Source of the DNA: Pedobacter sp. ASV19
Lineage (GTDB): Bacteria > Bacteroidota > Bacteroidia > Sphingobacteriales > Sphingobacteriaceae
Length of the DNA stretch: 48,742 bases
Assembly (NCBI RefSeq): GCF_016429005.1
Contig: NZ_JAELTV010000008.1
Location: 1 to 48,742, forward strand
Direction of reading: 5' to 3'
The position numbers and the translations under genes were made by a program. Shown piece after piece: positions 1-7,494 of the stretch; positions within the stretch are counted from its first letter, which is position 1; each line of letters begins with the position of its first letter. The notes under the pieces are model-generated. The model saw nothing but the letters and a program-made list of their open reading frames with translations. It did no database searches and was not told the DNA's origin.

Positions 1-47
1 ACACCGGCTAACGTTCGTCGGCAGCGTCAGATGTGTATAAGAGACAG
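1..47 (+). other. Illumina Nextera adapter contamination (left end)
   Basis: Bases 15-47 match the Nextera read 1 transposase adapter, ending in the 19-base mosaic end AGATGTGTATAAGAGACAG (29-47). Bases 1-4 (ACAC) fit the end of the P5 oligo, and 5-14 would be a 10-base i5 index. This is library artefact, not genome. It creates a false ATG at 33 that reads into the first gene and adds the five residues MYKRQ to its conceptual translation. Confidence 0.97.
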
Positions 48-1232
48 GGTGGCGAACATCCGGTGTTTACCGGAAATGAGGTACATATTGGAACAGATGA
101 ATACGCTAAAAAAGAAGCTGAAGCTTTTCGCGCGTTTACAGACCATATGATTAAATACGTACAGGGCTACGGAAAAGAAGTGAGGGTATGGGGAGCATTG
201 ACTCATGCGGCCGGTACAACACCCGTAACCGTTAAAAATGTTATTATGAACACCTGGTACAACGGTTATGCTCAGCCTGTGGAAATGAAGAAACTGGGTT
301 ATAAACAAATCAGTACACCCGATGGATGGTTGTATATTGTACCTGCTGCAGGTTATTATTTTGACTACCTGGATTACAAAAATATCTATGATAATTGGAG
401 CCCGCTGCAGATTGGTGAAGTACGTTTTCCTGCAGGCGATCCGGGGATTATCGGTGGTTCATTTGCAGAATGGAACGATATTGTGGGAAATGGTATTACA
501 GAGAAAGATGTACATGATCGTGTTTTTCCAGCGATGCAGGTGGTGGCAGAAAAAATGTGGGGCGGAGATCAAACCGTAAATACGTTCGCAGTTTTTGATG
601 CTAAAAGAAAACAAATAGGTGAGGGACCCTTTTTAAACATCAGGGGTAAAATTGGAAAAGCTAACGAAACCTTAGTTGCATTTTATCATTTTGATGCGCC
701 AGATAAAAATATTGTATTGCACCAGGCAGGCTATTCAAAAGGATCCAAAGGGAAAGCACTAACTTTTACCGGAAAAAACAGCTTTGCAGAACTTCCTTAT
801 AAAGAGATTGGTTATGATTACACAGTTTCTTTCTGGATTAATCCTTCAGGCAATAAAGAGGATAATGTTCGTGTTTTCAAATCATCAAATTCGGTGGTTA
901 AATTGAAACAGGGCAATACAGGTAAACTGGGTTTCTCCAGGGAAGGGTATGACTATGATTTTGACTATGCCGTTCCTGAAAATACCTGGACACATGTGGT
1001 GATCTCAGGAACTTCAAAAGGGACTAGTCTGTATATCAATGGTCATTTGCAAAAGCGACTGTACGACAACTGGATACAATTTACAGATAAGGAGAAAACA
1101 AAGGTTCGTAAAGTGGAAACCTTGTTCTTTCCGTTGCAGCAGATCGGTGGGTTCAAAGGACAGCTAGATGAATTACAAATCTGGAATAAGGTATTGACGG
1201 ACCAGGAAATCGAAGAGTTATCCGGATCTTAG
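48..1232 (+). CDS. GH20 beta-N-acetylhexosaminidase with C-terminal LamG-like domain, 5'-truncated
   Basis: This is the C-terminal part of a glycoside hydrolase family 20 enzyme, which removes terminal beta-linked GlcNAc or GalNAc. The stretch VHIGTDEY (bases 81-104) is the family H-x-G-x-D-E motif, whose Asp-Glu pair (bases 96-101) supplies the acetamido-stabilising and acid/base residues. The rest of the barrel follows to about base 590. From about base 680 a concanavalin/LamG-like sandwich follows, recognisable by YTVSFWINPS, WTHVVISGTSKGTSLYINGHL and a final GQLDELQIWNKVLTDQEI. The N-terminal half and any signal peptide lie beyond the contig end. An apparent start at base 33 is inside adapter sequence. 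A 12-bp stem terminator follows the stop. The family assignment is firm; substrate preference cannot be read from this fragment. Confidence 0.88.
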   Translation, partial: GGEHPVFTGNEVHIGTDEYAKKEAEAFRAFTDHMIKYVQGYGKEVRVWGALTHAAGTTPVTVKNVIMNTWYNGYAQPVEMKKLGYKQISTPDGWLYIVPAAGYYFDYLDYKNIYDNWSPLQIGEVRFPAGDPGIIGGSFAEWNDIVGNGITEKDVHDRVFPAMQVVAEKMWGGDQTVNTFAVFDAKRKQIGEGPFLNIRGKIGKANETLVAFYHFDAPDKNIVLHQAGYSKGSKGKALTFTGKNSFAELPYKEIGYDYTVSFWINPSGNKEDNVRVFKSSNSVVKLKQGNTGKLGFSREGYDYDFDYAVPENTWTHVVISGTSKGTSLYINGHLQKRLYDNWIQFTDKEKTKVRKVETLFFPLQQIGGFKGQLDELQIWNKVLTDQEIEELSGS

Positions 1233-1250
1233 TTTTAACTGATTTCGATT

Positions 1251-1290
1251 TTTATAAACAAGGCTGGCATTTGCCGGTCTTGTTTATAAA
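1251..1290 (+). terminator. Rho-independent terminator after GH20 gene
   Basis: The 12-base arms TTTATAAACAAG (1251-1262) and CTTGTTTATAAA (1279-1290) are perfectly complementary. The stem continues inward through GCTGGCA and TGCCGGT with two G-T pairs, leaving a tiny loop. It lies 19 bases after the stop codon at 1232. Confidence 0.8.
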
Positions 1291-1373
1291 AGATTAGTGG
1301 TCTTTACGTTGCATTATACAATTGTTGTTTTATAATTAATTGAAACTTAATATGATTAGCGAAAAAATGTACG

Positions 1374-1381
1374 TACCTTTG
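1374..1381 (+). promoter_or_regulatory. Candidate -7 box (TACCTTTG) of the J-domain gene
   Basis: TACCTTTG matches the Bacteroidota -7 consensus TAnnTTTG and ends 10 bases before the ATG at 1392, so the transcript would have almost no leader. No clear -33 TTTG is visible at the right distance. Confidence 0.45.
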
Positions 1382-1391
1382 CGCAAATTTT

Positions 1392-1838
1392 ATGAAGAAG
1401 ATCGTCGATTACAGAAAATTGTTAGGTGTACAGAAGGATGCCGAGCTAAAAGAATTAAAAACCATTTACCGGAATTTAATGAAAGACTGGCACCCGGATA
1501 AGTTCCAGGAAAGCGAAGAGGCTAAGTTAGAAGCCGAAAATAAAAGCAAGGAAATTATTGAGGCCTATCATTTCTTAGTAAGTATTGCACCAGAAACTTT
1601 GCAACTTTCTTTAGAAGAGTATACACAAACAACTTCATCCTGCGGTATTGCTGATTTTACCTGGGAACGTCAGGTATTAAAGGTTTACTTCCTGGATGGA
1701 AGCGGATATGAATATTTTGAAGTGCCAAGAGCAGTTTACGTTAAATTGGTTAACGCAGATTCACCGGGCAGATTTGCCCGCAGACATATTTTTAATGTTT
1801 TTCCATACCGGAATATAGCTAAACAGGAAACTGCTTAA
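1392..1838 (+). CDS. J-domain plus KTSC-domain protein
   Basis: The 148-residue protein starts with a DnaJ-type J domain (residues about 4-65) containing the HPD tripeptide in WHPDKF, the motif that stimulates DnaK ATPase. It ends in a KTSC-type domain (about 90-143), recognisable by VLKVYFLDGSGYEYFEVP and the F-x-R-x-I-x-N-x-F-P-Y-R ending. There is no signal peptide, so a cytoplasmic role as a DnaK co-chaperone is likely, but the client is unknown. KTSC domains are otherwise found fused to nucleic-acid-related proteins. The start is supported by a -7 box 10 bases upstream. The gene stands alone between a terminator and the next gene. Confidence 0.8.
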   Translation: MKKIVDYRKLLGVQKDAELKELKTIYRNLMKDWHPDKFQESEEAKLEAENKSKEIIEAYHFLVSIAPETLQLSLEEYTQTTSSCGIADFTWERQVLKVYFLDGSGYEYFEVPRAVYVKLVNADSPGRFARRHIFNVFPYRNIAKQETA

Positions 1839-1941
1839 GCAGAGCCTGATTTAAACGGATTTGTTTAATGTGGCTGTAAAATCTTTTTTTAAATCTAATT
1901 GTTCTAGTTTTGTTAGCATCAGATTAACAAAACCAGAACAT

Positions 1942-3447
1942 TTGAAATCTTTATCCTCTCCTTTTAATAGAAGCATGCTGGCTTTAAGCTTTGGATTGCT
2001 TTGCCTGTTTGTTGCCTGCAGCACAAAAAAGAAGGCCACTAAAACAGTTGTACTGCCTGGCGAACAACCAATACATCCTACAAGAGAGTTCCGTGCGGCT
2101 TGGGTTGCTTCTGTAGCAAATATCAACTGGCCGTCGAAACCCGGGCTCTCTACTTCGCAACAGCAGAAGGAAGCGATTGCATTGCTTGATTTTCTACAAA
2201 GAAATAATTTTAATGCTGTGATTCTGCAGGTTAGGCCTCAGGCCGATGCCTTGTATAAAAGTGATCTTGAGCCGTGGTCGTATTTTCTAACAGGTAAGCA
2301 GGGGCAGGCTCCTAATCCGTACTACGACCCACTTCAGTTCTGGATCGAGGCTGCACACAACCGAGGCTTGGAGCTGCATGTCTGGCTTAATCCTTATCGG
2401 GCTTATCATACCTCTGGGAAAGGCCTTAGTGAACAATCTGTTGTTAAAAAACATCCAGAACTGGTGGTTAAACTCAAAGACGGGCAATACTGGATGGACC
2501 CCTCTAAAAAGGGGACTCAGGACTATTCAGCAGCTGTAGTAAAAGATATCGTAAAACGGTATGATATAGATGGGGTTCATTTTGATGATTACTTTTATCC
2601 ATATGAGTCTTATAATGGGGGCGCAGATTTTCCGGACAACGACAGCTGGACGGCCTATCAGAAAAATGGTGGAAGATTATCACGTGCAGATTGGCGCCGG
2701 CAAGGTGTAAATACCTTCGTAGAACGGATATACAAAGAAATCAAAACAGAAAAGAAATATGTGAAATTTGGTATCAGCCCTTTTGGGATCTGGAGACCGG
2801 GCTTTCCAGCGTCTATACAAGGAATGGACCAGTACGATAAATTATATGCAGATGCTAAACTTTGGCTGAATAAGGGTTGGCTGGATTACTTTACACCTCA
2901 GCTGTACTGGAGAATTAATGATATTCCACATAGTTTCCCTGTTTTGCTGGATTGGTGGGCAGGAGAAAATACCCAGAACCGTCATTTGTGGCCGGGAATG
3001 AATGTAGACCTGGGCGCTGACGAGATCATTAACCAAATTATGGTCACCAGGGCAACCCCTTTCAGGAGTACCGGAGCTGCCCACTGGAGCATCGGAAGCC
3101 TGGTCAAAAATGAAAAACTCATCAATGGAATCTTAAACGGTCCCTATCAGACAGGAGCACTTGTACCTGCCAGCCCATGGTTGGACCAGTCTGCTCCTGC
3201 AGCTCCGGTAGTAGAAACCACATCACAGCAAACACAACTCAAGATCAGCTGGACCCACCCAAAAGAAAAGGAAATCTTCAAGTGGGTAGTCTATTACCAG
3301 TATGGTACAAAATGGGGCTACACCATTCTTAACAGGAACGATCGCTTCCTGGTCAAGCCAAAGGCAGGTCTGAAAAGAATTGCTGTAACGGCGGTCGGTC
3401 GTACAGGAAATGAAAGCTTATTGAAGGAAATCCCCACGGGACTTTAA
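1942..3447 (+). CDS. GHL10-family (YngK-like) glycosyl hydrolase lipoprotein
   Basis: This is a predicted outer-membrane or periplasmic lipoprotein of the glycosyl-hydrolase-like GHL10 family (PF02638). The family hallmark runs from FRAAWVASVANINWPSK through LQVRPQADALYKS to LHVWLNPYRAYH, followed by DGVHFDDYFYPY, a carboxylate-rich strand end typical of TIM-barrel hydrolases. The C-terminus (about the last 90 residues) looks like a fibronectin-III-type sandwich. The start is uncertain. A TTG at 1942 gives a classical lipoprotein signal with basic residues (MKSLSSPFNR, then LALSFGLLCLFVAC). The ATG at 1975 leaves no positive charge in front of the lipobox, and the open frame extends to a TTG at 1861. 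The 3' end overlaps the convergent Lrp gene by four bases. The substrate is unknown; cell-wall or glycan material is a family-based guess. Confidence 0.82.
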   Translation: MKSLSSPFNRSMLALSFGLLCLFVACSTKKKATKTVVLPGEQPIHPTREFRAAWVASVANINWPSKPGLSTSQQQKEAIALLDFLQRNNFNAVILQVRPQADALYKSDLEPWSYFLTGKQGQAPNPYYDPLQFWIEAAHNRGLELHVWLNPYRAYHTSGKGLSEQSVVKKHPELVVKLKDGQYWMDPSKKGTQDYSAAVVKDIVKRYDIDGVHFDDYFYPYESYNGGADFPDNDSWTAYQKNGGRLSRADWRRQGVNTFVERIYKEIKTEKKYVKFGISPFGIWRPGFPASIQGMDQYDKLYADAKLWLNKGWLDYFTPQLYWRINDIPHSFPVLLDWWAGENTQNRHLWPGMNVDLGADEIINQIMVTRATPFRSTGAAHWSIGSLVKNEKLINGILNGPYQTGALVPASPWLDQSAPAAPVVETTSQQTQLKISWTHPKEKEIFKWVVYYQYGTKWGYTILNRNDRFLVKPKAGLKRIAVTAVGRTGNESLLKEIPTGL

Positions 3448-3929
3448 TCCCCAGGCGGACTTTCCAGTTTATAAGCCGTATCTCGTTTATGTTCTGCAAT
3501 TACAAAATGGCTGGCCATAGTACTTAAATTGGGAATCAGGGCCAGTTTATGCATAAAACTATTGTAGGCTGGCATGTCCGGAACGACTACTTTCAGATTG
3601 AAATCATAATGACCAGTGGTATGATAACATTCCATAACCTCATCAAATAAGATCGCCTGTTGATGAAAGCAGTCCAGTGAATCGGACGAATGGTCCTTGA
3701 GTTGCACCTGGGTATATACAGTTAGTATGCTGGAAATCTTCTGGCAATTCAAAAGGGCAACAGAATTACGTATATATCCTTTTTTTCGGAGAATGCGGAT
3801 CCGTTCATAAACAGCAGGGGCAGATTTGTTCAGCAGCCTTGCAATTTGTTTTTGCGGTAATTCTGCGTTGCTTTGCAGAATGGTTAGAATTTGGATGTCT
3901 GTTGCAGTTAATTCGGGTATCTTAAACAT
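3444..3929 (-). CDS. Lrp/AsnC family transcriptional regulator
   Basis: The 161-residue protein has the two-domain layout of the family. An N-terminal winged HTH covers residues about 6-65 (LTATDIQILTILQSNAELPQKQIARLLNKSAPAVYERIRILRKKGYI). A C-terminal alpha/beta RAM ligand-binding and oligomerisation domain covers about 75-155. Such proteins bind amino acids and regulate amino-acid metabolism or transport. No candidate amino-acid gene lies beside it, so its targets are unknown. It is convergent with the GHL10 gene, overlapping it by four bases, and divergent from the galactose mutarotase gene across a 281-base spacer. Confidence 0.88.
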   Translation of the reverse strand: MFKIPELTATDIQILTILQSNAELPQKQIARLLNKSAPAVYERIRILRKKGYIRNSVALLNCQKISSILTVYTQVQLKDHSSDSLDCFHQQAILFDEVMECYHTTGHYDFNLKVVVPDMPAYNSFMHKLALIPNLSTMASHFVIAEHKRDTAYKLESPPGD

Positions 3930-4074
3930 GAAATTAGTTAGCAGGGCGTGCTTACTTATTTACAATTACAAAAAAGAATCAGGTTGTACAAATATAGACT
4001 AAAGTCAGGATAATAAACAAGTGGTTCAAAATTAAATTTGATTTTTTGTTTCAATTGATCTATATTTCCAAATA

Positions 4075-4082
4075 TAAGTTTG
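4075..4082 (+). promoter_or_regulatory. Candidate -7 box (TAAGTTTG) of the mutarotase gene
   Basis: TAAGTTTG fits TAnnTTTG. An ATTG at 4054-4057, 17 bases upstream, could be the -33 element. This would give a leader of roughly 120 bases before the ATG at 4211, containing a small ATCCTT/AAGGAT hairpin. Confidence 0.4.
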
Positions 4083-4210
4083 CTAAGGTGCTGAAAACAT
4101 TAAAAACTTATGGAATTGGAGGCATACGATTGACCGCTATCCTTAAAAGGATGATGTTTGCAACCGGAAATTGAAAATCCTAACCAATAAACCAACCAAA
4201 TACCATTGTA

Positions 4211-5341
4211 ATGAACCCGTTATCTTTAAAACTATGGCTCCAGACCAATCTGCTGCTCTTGCTGCTTTTGCTGGCCGCCTGTCAAAACAACGCCTCAAAA
4301 GAAAAAAGTGAAGCTTTCAAGGAAAGTATTGACGGTCAGTTTTCCGATCTGTATGTTTTAAAAAATAAAAACGGAATGCGAGCGGAAATTACCAATTACG
4401 GTGGCAGACTGGTTCGTCTGGAAATTCCTGGAAATCAAGCAAAAACAACTAATGTTGTACTGGGATTTGACAGTGTATCTGGTTATGCAAAATCTACAGA
4501 ACCTTATTTTGGTGCCACTATAGGTCGCTATGGCAACAGAATTGCCAAAGGAAAGTTCAGTCTTGACGGAAAAGCCTATCAACTCTCTGTAAACAATGGA
4601 CCAAACACGCTCCATGGCGGAAAGCAGGGATTCCAATACAGACTCTTTAGTGCACAACAAAGAGGTGATAGCAGTCTTGTATTAAATTATATCAGTAAAG
4701 ATGGAGAAGAAGGTTTTCCCGGGAAGCTGGAAGTACAGGTTACTTATACTCTTAGCCAAAACAACGAGCTTAAGCTCGACTACAAGGCTAAAAGCGACAA
4801 AAATACGGTTATAAACCTAACCAATCATGCATTTTTTAATCTGAATGGAGAAGGTAGTGGTACTATCAACAAACATGAACTTCAGATTTTTGCTGATGCA
4901 TATACCCCTGTTGACTCTACATTAATTCCGATAGGAAAAATAGAGGCTGTAACAGGTACACCATTTGATTTTCGTAAAACTAAATCAATTGGACAGGACC
5001 TGAATACGCCTAATGAGCAACTAGGTTTTGGGAAAGGATATGACCATAACTTTGTGCTGAGTGATAAGGCGTCCTGGAAGTATGCAGCAAAAGTTAAAGG
5101 AGATCAATCCGGTATTGTGATGCAGATCTATACTACTGAACCGGGACTGCAATTTTATGGAGGTAATTTTATGCAAAGTAAAAATAAGATGAGAGGCGGT
5201 AAATATGATGATTTCAGGACAGCGTTCTGTTTGGAAACCCAGCATTTTCCGGATAGCCCCAATCAGCCGGCATTCCCTTCCGTTGTGTTGAAGGCAGGGC
5301 AAACTTATCAAAGCAGCTCCGTATATAAGTTTTCTAATTAA
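4211..5341 (+). CDS. galM: Galactose mutarotase (aldose 1-epimerase), lipoprotein
   Basis: GalM interconverts alpha and beta anomers of galactose and other aldoses. Family landmarks are present in order: GRYGNRIAKGKF, NGPNTLHGG with a substrate-binding His, NLTNHAFFNL with the catalytic His, and ETQHFPDSPNQPAFPS with the catalytic Glu. The 376-residue length is normal for the secreted Bacteroidota form. The N-terminus is a lipoprotein signal (LLLLLLLAAC-Q), so it acts in the periplasm rather than in the cytoplasm. Periplasmic mutarotases often support sugar import, and the gene sits a few kilobases before the galactosamine-type utilization locus, though not in its operon. It is followed by a hairpin terminator at 5456-5490. 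Confidence 0.92.
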   Translation: MNPLSLKLWLQTNLLLLLLLLAACQNNASKEKSEAFKESIDGQFSDLYVLKNKNGMRAEITNYGGRLVRLEIPGNQAKTTNVVLGFDSVSGYAKSTEPYFGATIGRYGNRIAKGKFSLDGKAYQLSVNNGPNTLHGGKQGFQYRLFSAQQRGDSSLVLNYISKDGEEGFPGKLEVQVTYTLSQNNELKLDYKAKSDKNTVINLTNHAFFNLNGEGSGTINKHELQIFADAYTPVDSTLIPIGKIEAVTGTPFDFRKTKSIGQDLNTPNEQLGFGKGYDHNFVLSDKASWKYAAKVKGDQSGIVMQIYTTEPGLQFYGGNFMQSKNKMRGGKYDDFRTAFCLETQHFPDSPNQPAFPSVVLKAGQTYQSSSVYKFSN

Positions 5342-5656
5342 AATAAGATCCCGGTCCGGAAGCGGACTAGGGTTAAAGATACTGGGCATTCATACTGTCC
5401 AGCAATTTGAAGCAGCGCCCTTCGGGGATTTGTGGAGATGTTAAATTTAGGTGAGAGACATGGCCGGTTCCTGGATGGGAAGCCATGTCTTATTTATTTA
5501 TAAATTATTTTCACCATGCAGCTTCGGTAGGAGCATAAATAGCCACATTATCCTTCTTTTTATTGTTGAAAAATATATTTTGTGGAAAAAGTCCATAAAT
5601 TCCTTTAAACATACATATGGCTGAGTTGTTATAAACACACATCAAACCTAATTGTC
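5342..5656. other. Intergenic region with terminator, no gene seen
   Basis: This 315-base gap has no convincing reading frame. It holds the terminator hairpin at 5456-5490 and an AT-rich segment before the next ATG. A near -7 box with three instead of two spacer bases lies around 5574-5582. Confidence 0.6.
5456..5490 (+). terminator. Hairpin terminator downstream of galM
   Basis: The perfect 9-base arms AGACATGGC (5456-5464) and GCCATGTCT (5482-5490) enclose a 17-base loop and are followed by TATTTATTTATAAA. It lies about 115 bases after the galM stop. Confidence 0.65.
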
Positions 5657-6025
5657 ATGTTAACACCTATCGAAAACCTTCCAGCTCATGTATTTGGCGT
5701 GAAAGCAGCTGGAGAAGTTAGTGAAGGAGATTTAAAAAACACATTATTGCCGGGACTCTCTAAACTTGTCGATAAATACGGAGAAATCTACTACCTGCTG
5801 GTCTTACGGACCCGTATTGAAAACTTTACTGCCGGAGCATGGCTCGAGGATATGATCGCAGGAATTAAACATTTTACCAGATGGAAAAAAATGGCCATCG
5901 TAACAGACCAAAAAAGCGTAGAACGTTTTACGGATATTTTTAGTTACGTGAGTCCGGGTGAAGCGAAAGGTTTTTCTTTATCTGAACTGGACGAAGCTAT
6001 TTCATGGGTCAGTGCGAAAACTTAG
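5657..6025 (+). CDS. SpoIIAA-like (STAS-fold) protein
   Basis: The 122-residue protein matches the SpoIIAA-like family (PF11964). It shows a beta-strand start (HVFGVKAAGEVSEGDLKN), a central YYLLVLRTRIENFTAGAWLEDM segment, and a strand-helix ending with KMAIVTDQKSVERFTDIFSYVSPGEAKGF. The fold is STAS-like, as in anti-sigma antagonists and membrane-associated lipid-binding proteins. The role in this organism is unknown. There is no signal peptide or membrane segment. It stands alone and is followed by a large structured intergenic region. Confidence 0.78.
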   Translation: MLTPIENLPAHVFGVKAAGEVSEGDLKNTLLPGLSKLVDKYGEIYYLLVLRTRIENFTAGAWLEDMIAGIKHFTRWKKMAIVTDQKSVERFTDIFSYVSPGEAKGFSLSELDEAISWVSAKT

Positions 6026-6076
6026 AATATTTTGGAGATCGTTTAAAATGAAAAAGAATAAGGTTTCCGCTCGAAT

Positions 6077-6099
6077 GCTGCCTAAGCTTAGGCGGGCTG
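6077..6099 (+). repeat. 23-bp dispersed repeat, copy 1
   Basis: This stretch contains TAAGCTTAGGCGGGCTG and recurs at 24425-24447 with a single mismatch over 23 bases. In this copy CCTAAGCTTAGG (6081-6092) is a perfect palindrome. Confidence 0.7.
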
Positions 6100-6110
6100 A
6101 AAAAGCCCGC
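6092..6110 (+). terminator. GC-rich hairpin, GCGGGCT-GAAAA-AGCCCGC
   Basis: A perfect 7-base stem with a GAAAA loop, 67 bases after the SpoIIAA-like stop. It is nested inside the larger inverted repeat. A cousin with the same GAAAA loop (GCGGCT/AGCCGC) occurs at 32313-32329. Confidence 0.6.
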
Positions 6111-6351
6111 AAACCTTAAAAGGCATTTTCTGCGAAAATCTTATTCTTTTTCTGCGAAAATCTTATTCTTTTTCTGCTGGGTGCTTACCTGTATGATGCC
6201 ATCTGTATTCTGTACGATTTGTATGCATCATCAGAGATCGCCTTAAACATACATTGAGAGCCCAAAACAAACACTCCGCAATAAACAATCAACAAAGTAT
6301 CTGCGTCATGCCCGGATAACCACCCCGCTTAAGCACTATGCTCAGAAAATT

Positions 6352-6433
6352 TTGGATACTCCGAGCGGCCTGACGTGTTCGAGCCCTTCAGCGAGAATAT
6401 GTAGCCGCAGAGGAGCTATCCGAAATTTTCATA
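6352..6433 (+). repeat. REP-like palindromic repeat, copy 1
   Basis: This 82-base element is about 90 percent identical by eye to 7381-7463. It can fold on itself: the start GGATACTCCGAGCGGC pairs imperfectly with the end GCCGCAGAGGAGCTATCC, and flanking AAAATTTT pairs with GAAATTTT. It lies just downstream of the DapB-like gene. Confidence 0.8.
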
Positions 6434-6443
6434 ATGTGCGACT

Positions 6444-7253
6444 TTACATGACACTGTCCAGCCCCCTTTTCAATCCCTTAAACGATCCAACCTCACGAAT
6501 CGCAAGTAACGCCCCATCTACATAAGGTGCCGCACTACTTCCCGCCTCATGTTTTATCGTGAGCTTCTCATCCGTTTTCCCGAAAATGGCCTCCAGTGAA
6601 ATCACATAACCCGGCAGCCTTACCGCATGAACCTGTGTTCCATTAATCGTTGCCCCCCTGGTTTCTTTAACCCCTTTCGTATCCTCAATAGCGATCGTAT
6701 GGATTGGTTTTTCCACCTGCGATAGCTTATAAGCCAATTCCAACGCACTTCCACTCGGCGAATCCGGTTTTTGATCACTTGCATAATCAATAATTTCCCA
6801 TTGCGGCATGTACTTAGCCGCCATTTGCGCAAACTTATTCAATAAAACCACACTAATAGCAAAATTTCCAACCGCAAGAACAGACTGCTGATGTTGAATA
6901 GCAACCGCCTCGATTTCTTTATAATCCTGATCAGACAATCCGGAAGTTCCGACAACCACATCCACCTGATGTTTAAGCGCTGCCATGATCTGATGCTTAG
7001 CCGCATCTGCTTTGGTATAATCCACCAAAACATCATAAGTAACCTTCAAAGAGTCTTCTATGGTGCCGAAAACAGGTATAGATTCCCCCTCTGGTAAATC
7101 AAGTAAGTCACGAAGCTCCCTATTGGCACCGGAACGGGAAATTCCACAAACCAGTTCCAGGTCTTCCGTTAAAACAATACCCCTGCAAAGGGCAGAGCCC
7201 GCCCAGCCGGTTGCACCTGCAACACAAACCCGGATTTTTCTTTTTGTAGCCAT
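6444..7253 (-). CDS. DapB-like dihydrodipicolinate reductase family protein
   Basis: The protein has the DapB layout: an N-terminal Rossmann fold with VAGATGWAGSALCRG (residues 11-25), DVLVDYT and VVVGTSGL, then the domain junction AVGNFAISVVLLNKFA and a C-terminal dimerisation domain. DapB reduces the dihydrodipicolinate precursor in lysine and diaminopimelate synthesis. The catalytic segment differs: where E. coli has E-A-H-H-R-H-K-V-D-A-P-S-G-T-A, this one reads D-Y-A-S-D-Q-K-P-D-S-P-S-G-S-A (residues 156-170). The lysine and PSG are kept but the catalytic histidines are missing. It may be a DapB paralogue with another substrate. The start at 7253 (MATKRK) is preferred over an in-frame ATG at 7301 because the Rossmann strand follows directly. 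The gene is bracketed by REP-like repeats. Confidence 0.75.
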   Translation of the reverse strand: MATKRKIRVCVAGATGWAGSALCRGIVLTEDLELVCGISRSGANRELRDLLDLPEGESIPVFGTIEDSLKVTYDVLVDYTKADAAKHQIMAALKHQVDVVVGTSGLSDQDYKEIEAVAIQHQQSVLAVGNFAISVVLLNKFAQMAAKYMPQWEIIDYASDQKPDSPSGSALELAYKLSQVEKPIHTIAIEDTKGVKETRGATINGTQVHAVRLPGYVISLEAIFGKTDEKLTIKHEAGSSAAPYVDGALLAIREVGSFKGLKRGLDSVM

Positions 7254-7380
7254 ATTTTTTTGAAGGTATAATTTAAAATGAAACCGGCGTGAGACCCGCA
7301 AAGTTTAAGCCAGCAATTATCGCCTTAGCTATATGAACCATGCGCGGATACCCGCCACCTATGCATTATACTTAAAAAAA

Positions 7381-7463
7381 TTGGATACTCCGAGCGGCCT
7401 GATGTGTTCGAGCTTTTTCAGGGAGAATATGTAGCCGCTGAGGAGCTATCTGAAATTTTCATA
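7381..7463 (+). repeat. REP-like palindromic repeat, copy 2
   Basis: This is the second copy of the element at 6352-6433, in the same orientation, with a few substitutions and one extra base. It lies in the divergent spacer between the DapB-like gene and the sigma factor gene, ending 31 bases before the sigma ATG. Confidence 0.8.
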
Positions 7464-7494
7464 TATTTAATAAATTCAATAACTTGTATTCATT

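Larger units (their letters stand above)
6050..6174. repeat. Nested inverted repeat with duplicated 22-bp right arm
   Basis: The left arm at 6050-6070 begins GAAAAAGAATAAG. Two complementary right arms in tandem, 22 bases apart, sit at 6132-6152 and 6154-6174, each ending CTTATTCTTTTTC. The 13-base core is perfect and the full 21-base pairing has one mismatch and one G-T pair. A third partial unit begins at 6173. The element lies between the convergent SpoIIAA-like and DapB-like genes. Confidence 0.75.
6026..6443. other. Intergenic region rich in hairpins and repeats
   Basis: This 418-base gap carries no gene. It holds a nested inverted repeat with a duplicated right arm (6050-6174), an inner GC hairpin (6092-6110) and one copy of the 82-bp REP-like element (6352-6433). 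The element ends ten bases from the stop of the convergent DapB-like gene. The part from 6180 to 6350 shows nothing recognisable. Confidence 0.7.

Noticed and set aside
33-47. ATG at 33 as the start of the GH20 gene
   Set aside because: It lies inside the Nextera adapter; the true start is outside the contig.
6352-7463. The two repeats as a CRISPR remnant or insertion-sequence ends
   Set aside because: There are only two copies about 1 kb apart, in the same orientation, with internal dyad symmetry and no spacer series, transposase or target duplication.
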